This document shows, in pieces, positions 59,490 through 64,000 of a stretch of 64,000 nt of DNA. A model generated the notes under the pieces. The model saw nothing but the letters and a program-made list of their open reading frames with translations, did no database searches and was not told where the DNA came from. Within the stretch, counting starts at the first letter, position 1; each line of letters starts with the position of its first letter. The DNA comes from Streptomyces hygroscopicus (lineage in GTDB: Bacteria > Actinomycetota > Actinomycetes > Streptomycetales > Streptomycetaceae). The position numbers and the translations under genes were made by a program. The stretch is taken from NCBI RefSeq assembly GCF_026168105.1, contig NZ_LBMW01000015.1, forward strand, positions 62,001-126,000, read 5' to 3'.

Positions 59490-61583
59490 TCAGGCGGAGG
59501 GCCGCAGGGCGTGCAGGGCCTTGTCGGCACCCTTGGCCCGCAGGTTCACGAAGGCGGGAGTGACGCCGAGGGGCGCGCCGTAGCCCGTGAGGGTCCTGGG
59601 CCCGCGGACGACGGTGCCGTGGTTGACGTCGTACCAGTCGCCCGGCGGCAGATGGACGGTCCGGGTCGCGCGGTCGTCGAGCTGCGGGGCGGCGAGGACC
59701 GCGGGGCCGAGCATCCACTCGTCGGTGACGGTGTAGCCCGCCTTGTCCTGAGGGAAGTCGAAGAAGAGCGGCCGCATGATCGGGTCGCCGGTCCTCAGCG
59801 TCTGCTGCACCTGGTCCCAGATGTAGGGGGCGAGGCGTTCGTGCCGTTCGATCGCGGCGCGGTAGAGGTCGGCGGTCTCCTTGTCGTAGACGACCTTCCG
59901 GCCGGTCGTCACGTCGATGGTGTCCACGGGTGACGTGGAGGAGTACATGAGCGGCTGGAGGGCGGCGGACTGCGCCCAGCGCACCAGCACCTGCTTGCCG
60001 GGGGCGGGCTCGCCGCCGGAGCCGCCGATCATGTCGGTGGTGACGAAGGGGTAGCCGATCGTGGAGATCGCCAGGTTCTGGGTCACGGAGGCTCGCAGTG
60101 ACGCCCAGCCGGTGCCCTTGTCCACCTGCCGGGTGACGAAGCCGGCGCGGTGGGCCGCCGCGTCCCAGTGCACGCGGATACCGACGCCCTGCAGGTCGAA
60201 CCCGTCGGCCAGTTCGGCGCCGAGCCGCTGGTAGTCGGTGGGCTTGTAGCCGTCGTGCGGGGCGCACTTGTCGTCGAAGAAGCGGGTGTCGAACTTCAGT
60301 CCGTCGACACCGTAGTCGCTCATCAGCTTTCCGAGCCGACCGGTGTACCAGGCCCTGGCATCGGGGTTGGCGAGGTCGACGATCCCGGCGGTCCCGTTCC
60401 ACCAGGTGACGGTGCACGGCTTGGAGGAGTCGGCCGCGTCCCGGAGCAGGTAGCCGTGACCGGCCGCGTACTGGTACTGGTCGGAGTCGAGGTTGATCCA
60501 CAGGGTGACCCAGAGGCCGAAGCCGAAGCCGAGGGTGTGGATCGTGCGGGTCATGGCCTTGGGGTCGGGATAGGCCTTCGGGTCGAAGGTCATGTTCCCG
60601 TAGTGGGACTCCCACTTGTCATCGAGCTGGAGGGCGTGCCCGCCGAGGCCGTTGTCGTGCAGCTTCCGCGCGTAGTCGAGGAGCTTGGCCTGGTCGACGT
60701 GGGTGTAGAACTGCGCCCAGGAGTTCCATACGGGCTTGGCGTACTGCGCGTACGTGGCGTCGCTCTTCGCCGGCCTGCCCACGATGCCGACGTAGTCGCG
60801 GTAGACCTCGAGCGGGGTGGACTCCACGAAGACGGTCGCCCGGTAGGGGTCGGCGGACTCGACGTCGAAACGGCCGAGGCCGTCCTTGCCCTGGTTGATC
60901 GCCACGTCCATGACGTGCCCGGTGTCCACGTGCAGCCCGGTCGCGCTCGACGTGTACCAGAACGGGTCGATCATGCTGTAGGAGGCCGGGCCGAAGGCCG
61001 GGTGCACGACCTCGCCGCTGTCGAGCGGCCAGGGCTGGTCGGTGCCGGGCCCGCCCCGCGGGGTGTCGGCCTCGCCATGCCCGTACCAGTGTCCGGCGGA
61101 CTTCAGGTCGTAGGCGAGCCCGAGGCGGTCGGGTGCGGCTCCCCTGACGTTCCAGTCGAGTCGGTAGCGGTCCGCGGACGGGGTGACGCGGGCCTCGACG
61201 GTGACGCCGGGAGCGGTCGTGTCGGCGGTGAGGCCGAGGACACCGTCCTTCCAGCTCCAGTGCGTGACCTTGGCGGCGTGCTGCCAGGTCCCGCCGACGC
61301 GGAAGCGCAGGGCGCCGGTGCCCGCGCCCGCGGTGGCCAGGACGCGGGCACCGCCGGTTCGGGCGGTTGCGAGGGAGAGCTGGGAGGTCGTCACGTGCAG
61401 TAAGTAGCCGGGGGCGTTGCCCGAGGGCCGGACGGTCAGGTCCAGTCCGTCGGCTGATGGAGTGATGTCGACGGCGCGGGCCGCTGCGGCGGCCTGCGCG
61501 GGTGCGGTGAGAGCGACGGGAAGGGCCAGGATCAGGGAGAAGGAGCCGAGCAGCGCTCTGAGGCTGCGGGATCGTCCGCGCAC
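59490..61583 (-). CDS. Secreted GH31 glycosidase (MYORG/YihQ-like group)
   Basis: 697 residues from GTG 61583 with a Sec signal peptide (cleavage near APAQA-AA). An N-terminal beta-sandwich (to about 270) precedes the TIM barrel. VDGLKFDTRFFDD carries the probable nucleophile D432, and the TIGYPFVTTDMIGGS segment the probable acid/base D517. WGSHYGNM-like (DDKWESHYGNMTFDP) is the usual subfamily loop. It acts outside the cell on an alpha-linked sugar; alpha-galactoside, alpha-glucoside or sulfoquinovoside cannot be separated by eye. AAGGA lies 10 nt before the start. Confidence 0.87.
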   Translation of the reverse strand: MRGRSRSLRALLGSFSLILALPVALTAPAQAAAAARAVDITPSADGLDLTVRPSGNAPGYLLHVTTSQLSLATARTGGARVLATAGAGTGALRFRVGGTWQHAAKVTHWSWKDGVLGLTADTTAPGVTVEARVTPSADRYRLDWNVRGAAPDRLGLAYDLKSAGHWYGHGEADTPRGGPGTDQPWPLDSGEVVHPAFGPASYSMIDPFWYTSSATGLHVDTGHVMDVAINQGKDGLGRFDVESADPYRATVFVESTPLEVYRDYVGIVGRPAKSDATYAQYAKPVWNSWAQFYTHVDQAKLLDYARKLHDNGLGGHALQLDDKWESHYGNMTFDPKAYPDPKAMTRTIHTLGFGFGLWVTLWINLDSDQYQYAAGHGYLLRDAADSSKPCTVTWWNGTAGIVDLANPDARAWYTGRLGKLMSDYGVDGLKFDTRFFDDKCAPHDGYKPTDYQRLGAELADGFDLQGVGIRVHWDAAAHRAGFVTRQVDKGTGWASLRASVTQNLAISTIGYPFVTTDMIGGSGGEPAPGKQVLVRWAQSAALQPLMYSSTSPVDTIDVTTGRKVVYDKETADLYRAAIERHERLAPYIWDQVQQTLRTGDPIMRPLFFDFPQDKAGYTVTDEWMLGPAVLAAPQLDDRATRTVHLPPGDWYDVNHGTVVRGPRTLTGYGAPLGVTPAFVNLRAKGADKALHALRPSA

Positions 61584-61647
61584 GACGCATGTCCTTCTGG
61601 GTTGGGAGTCATGGGTCGGGAAGTGCGGTGACACCTGTGCACAATTA

Positions 61648-61673
61648 TGCTTGATTTCGCCGATAATCAAGCA
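61648..61673. promoter_or_regulatory. Operator dyad upstream of the GH31 gene
   Basis: Perfect 9-bp arms (TGCTTGATT, 61648-61656; complement 61665-61673) with an 8-bp spacer in an AT-rich stretch, 65 bp before the GH31 start. A repressor of the DeoR, ROK or LacI kind is likely; none is encoded nearby in the window. Confidence 0.55.
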
Positions 61674-61814
61674 GCAAACGTCATCTGTCAATGCCGGGTT
61701 CCGGTTCGGGGCTCCACGGCGTGCGTTTGCAGCCAGGTGTCAGCCAGCGCTTGACATACGGGAATTGAGGGCCCGCGAAGTGCGCGGGCGGTGGCGGAGG
61801 GAGCCCGGCGCGGC

Positions 61815-62921
61815 TCACGCCGGCCTGCGGAACCCGATGGTCGGCACGGCGCGGCGCCGCGGCCACGGTTCGACGCTCGTCTCCGGAACCAGGTTCTCGA
61901 GGAACGCGTACCGGCTGAGCGCCGCGGGCTCCTGGTCCTCGTAGGACTGGACCCTGCGCCACCACGCCGCGACCTCGGCCCACCCGGGCGCCGAGAGCGA
62001 CCCTCCGAACTCCTGCACGGACAGCGCGGCCGTCAGACCCGCGAAGGCGAGGCGGTCGGCGAGCGGCCACTCGGCCAGCGTGCCGGTGACGAAGCCCGCC
62101 ACGAAGACGTCGCCCGCACCCGTGGGGTCCAGGGCCTCGACGGCGATCGCGGGCACGCTGGCGGTCTCCCCCGTACGCCGGTCCACCGCGTACGCCCCCT
62201 CGGAGCCGAGGGTGACGACGGCCAGGGGCACGTACTCGGTCAGCGCGTGCGCGGCGGCACGCGGGCAGTCGGTGCCCGTGTACCGCATGGCCTCCTGCGC
62301 GTTCGGCAGGAACGCCTCGCAGTGTTCGAGGTCGGCGAGGCCCGCCAGGTCCCAGACGCCTGTCTCGTCCCAGCCCACGTCGGCGAAGATTCGGGTGTCC
62401 CGCCCCGCGGCCTCCGCGATCCAGGGGGCGCGCGGGCCGGGCGTCAGCGAGGCGACGGCGGCCCGGGCCCGGGGCGGGCAGGCGGGGGCGGGCTGCTCCG
62501 GGGGCGGCTCATGGCCGTGGGAGACCATGGTGCGCTCCCCCTCGTAGGCCATGGAGACGGTGACCGGAGAGTGCCAGCCGGGGACTCTTCGCGAGGCCGA
62601 GAGGTCGATGCCCTCGCCCCGCGCCAGTTCGTCCCAGCAGTACTCGCCGTAGTGGTCGTCACCGAACGCCGCCGCCAGGGAGGTCTTCAGGCCGAGGCGG
62701 GCCAGCGCGGTGGCCATGTTGGCGACGCCGCCGGGGCTCGACCCCATCCCGCGGGCCCAGGACTCGGTGCCGCGCACGGGGGCGGAGTCGAGCCCGGTGA
62801 AGATGATGTCGAGGAAGACCGTCCCGGTGAGGTAGACGTCCCACGGCGGGTCCCCGGGCACACGCAGAGCGGCAAGGGGGTCGACATGGGGATGGCAGTA
62901 CGGTCCCTCTCCGATGGTCAC
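61815..62921 (-). CDS. PfkB-family carbohydrate kinase
   Basis: 368 residues from GTG 62921, GGGAG at 5 nt. SSPGGVANMATALARLGLKTSLAAAFGDDHYGEYCWDEL is PfkB signature 1, and ALDPTGAGDVFVAGFVTG signature 2 with the catalytic Asp and anion hole. The first ~25 and last ~30 residues extend beyond the usual 300-residue family length. Substrate unknown; sugar or nucleoside. It is flanked by a GH31 gene and a sugar-acid dehydratase, both leftward, so a carbohydrate role is likely. Confidence 0.87.
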   Translation of the reverse strand: MTIGEGPYCHPHVDPLAALRVPGDPPWDVYLTGTVFLDIIFTGLDSAPVRGTESWARGMGSSPGGVANMATALARLGLKTSLAAAFGDDHYGEYCWDELARGEGIDLSASRRVPGWHSPVTVSMAYEGERTMVSHGHEPPPEQPAPACPPRARAAVASLTPGPRAPWIAEAAGRDTRIFADVGWDETGVWDLAGLADLEHCEAFLPNAQEAMRYTGTDCPRAAAHALTEYVPLAVVTLGSEGAYAVDRRTGETASVPAIAVEALDPTGAGDVFVAGFVTGTLAEWPLADRLAFAGLTAALSVQEFGGSLSAPGWAEVAAWWRRVQSYEDQEPAALSRYAFLENLVPETSVEPWPRRRAVPTIGFRRPA

Positions 62922-63059
62922 GGTGGCTCCCTGGCATGGTGCGGATCCAGCCAGTGTGCACCAATCGCCCCTTCGAGCGGCGCGGGTCGCACCGGAGTCA
63001 CCGTTCGCATCCGTCGTGGGGGCGCCCGCCGCCTCCGGCCGGCCGCCACGGGTCGACGG

Positions 63060-64000
63060 CTACCAGCGGGGCACGGTCGGTGTCACCCACTCGGGGTCCG
63101 CGACGCGCATCGCCGCGTCGTCGTCGCGGTCGCGCAGGGTGCCGTCGTCGTCGAGCCAGCGCCGATGCAGGGCGGCCAGCCGGTCGCGGTCCAGGGTGAC
63201 GCCGAGACCCGGGCCCTCCGGAACGGCGATCCTGCCGCCGCGGAACGCGAGGCGCTCGGTGATGACGTCCTCGGACTGCCAGGGGTAGTGGGTGTCGCAC
63301 GCGTGGTGGAGGCCGGGCACGGTGGAGGCGACATGGGTCATCGCGGCGAGGGAGATGCCGAGGTGCGTGTTGGAGTGCATGGACATCCCGACCCCGAAGG
63401 CGCGGCAGACGGCGGCAAGTTCACGCGTGTTGCGCAGACCGCCCCAGTAGTGGTGGTCGGAGAGGACCACCTGGACGGCGCCGCGCCGGAACGCCTCCTC
63501 GATCTCGGCGAAGGTGGTCACGCACATGTTGGTGGCGAGTGGCACGTCGGTCCCCGCCGCGACCTCGGCCATGGCGGGTGTGCCGAGCGCGGGGTCCTCC
63601 AGGTACTCGAGGACATCGCCCAGCTCCCGGGCCACCTTCAGCGAGGTCTCCACCGACCAGGCACCGTTGGGGTCCAGGCGCAGCGGATGCCCGGGGAAGG
63701 CCTCGGCGAGGGCGCGGATCGCGGCGGCCTCCCGGTCCGGTGGGAAGACCCCGCCCTTGAGCTTGAAGGACGTGAAGCCGTACCGCTCCTTGAACGCGCG
63801 GGCCTGCGCGACGACCCCGTCCGGATCGAGGGCGGCGCCCCAGCCGTCCTTCTCGCACACCACGCCCTCGGGGTGGTCGGCCCACCGGTAGAAGAGGTAC
63901 GCGCTGTACTCGACCTCGTCGCGCACCTTGCCGCCGAGCAACGTGTGCACGGGCAGGCCGAGCACCTTGCCGAGGGCGTCGAGGCAGGCGACCTCGAAGG
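63060..64000 (-). CDS. Enolase-superfamily dehydratase, glucarate dehydratase-like (5' end outside window)
   Basis: The C-terminal ~313 residues of a usual ~430 are present; the frame continues beyond 64000. FKLKGG (catalytic Lys), RLDPNGAWS and LEDP (metal Asp and Glu), then DHHYWGGL and HSNTHLGISL (catalytic His and loop) are the glucarate dehydratase pattern. It dehydrates D-glucarate or a close aldarate to 5-keto-4-deoxyglucarate. It ends 138 bp before the PfkB gene, so may belong to the same sugar-catabolism group. Confidence 0.88.
   Translation of the reverse strand, partial: FEVACLDALGKVLGLPVHTLLGGKVRDEVEYSAYLFYRWADHPEGVVCEKDGWGAALDPDGVVAQARAFKERYGFTSFKLKGGVFPPDREAAAIRALAEAFPGHPLRLDPNGAWSVETSLKVARELGDVLEYLEDPALGTPAMAEVAAGTDVPLATNMCVTTFAEIEEAFRRGAVQVVLSDHHYWGGLRNTRELAAVCRAFGVGMSMHSNTHLGISLAAMTHVASTVPGLHHACDTHYPWQSEDVITERLAFRGGRIAVPEGPGLGVTLDRDRLAALHRRWLDDDGTLRDRDDDAAMRVADPEWVTPTVPRW

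Noticed and set aside
61584..61691. Earlier start for the GH31 protein at 61691
   Set aside because: The extension would translate through the operator dyad and add a Cys/His-rich tail before the signal peptide; GTG 61583 gives a normal secretory N-terminus.

Overview
The window is GC-rich, densely coded actinobacterial DNA with GTG/TTG starts, frequent 4-nt ATGA/GTGA overlaps, rare TTA codons and typical Streptomyces proteins. Gene content and order (ppdK; glyS; znuACB-zur; uppS-recO; leuA; phoH-ybeY-CBS protein-era) match what I recall of the SCO2494-SCO2540 core region of Streptomyces coelicolor. No search was run, so the genus call is strong inference.

Layout. 1-11.7 kb: 3' truncated ppdK, a ROK repressor divergent from two overlapping debranching-type glycosidases, an alkaline-phosphatase/sulfatase-fold membrane transferase with a very long disordered N-terminus, and dusB. 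11.8-16 kb: two 14-helix drug exporters, one divergent from an XRE/MmyB-like regulator. 16-19 kb: a four-gene secreted operon (GH19 chitinase, thaumatin-like protein, GH128 glucanase, RlpA-like protein) behind a LacI-type operator, suited to attack on fungal walls. 19.8-21.5 kb: aldo/keto reductase plus TetR behind a perfect 13-bp dyad. 21.6-29.5 kb: glyS, the zinc uptake operon with zur, uppS, recO and small conserved genes. 29.7-32.6 kb: an accessory-looking folE-NUDIX-MFS operon.

33.3-39.9 kb is the least understood and most interesting part: a tightly coupled leftward run encoding an NNMT/PNMT-like methyltransferase, a 612-residue protein, a ParA-like protein whose Walker A lysine is arginine (KGGTGRS), two further unknown proteins and a membrane-anchored coiled-coil protein. 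Five of these match, from memory, the NCBI families named SCO2525 to SCO2521. Two genes carry TTA codons, which implies bldA control.

40-49 kb: GNAT, a PTP-like phosphatase, FadR-type regulator, DHDPS/NAL-family aldolase, sialidase, TerB-like zinc-ribbon protein, leuA preceded by a leader peptide with four consecutive Leu codons, and an M4 protease with its emfourin-type inhibitor. 49-52 kb: GH1 beta-glucosidase and a sugar MFS transporter whose gene contains a dispersed Streptomyces-type repeat. 52-59.5 kb: phoH-ybeY-CBS-MmcQ, a cytidine-deaminase-like protein without zinc ligands, a TTA-containing secreted protein, amt-glnK (the Amt has Glu instead of the first twin-His) and era. 59.5-64 kb: secreted GH31, PfkB kinase and a glucarate-dehydratase-like enolase superfamily member running off the end.

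No tRNA, rRNA, CRISPR array, insertion sequence or prophage was seen.
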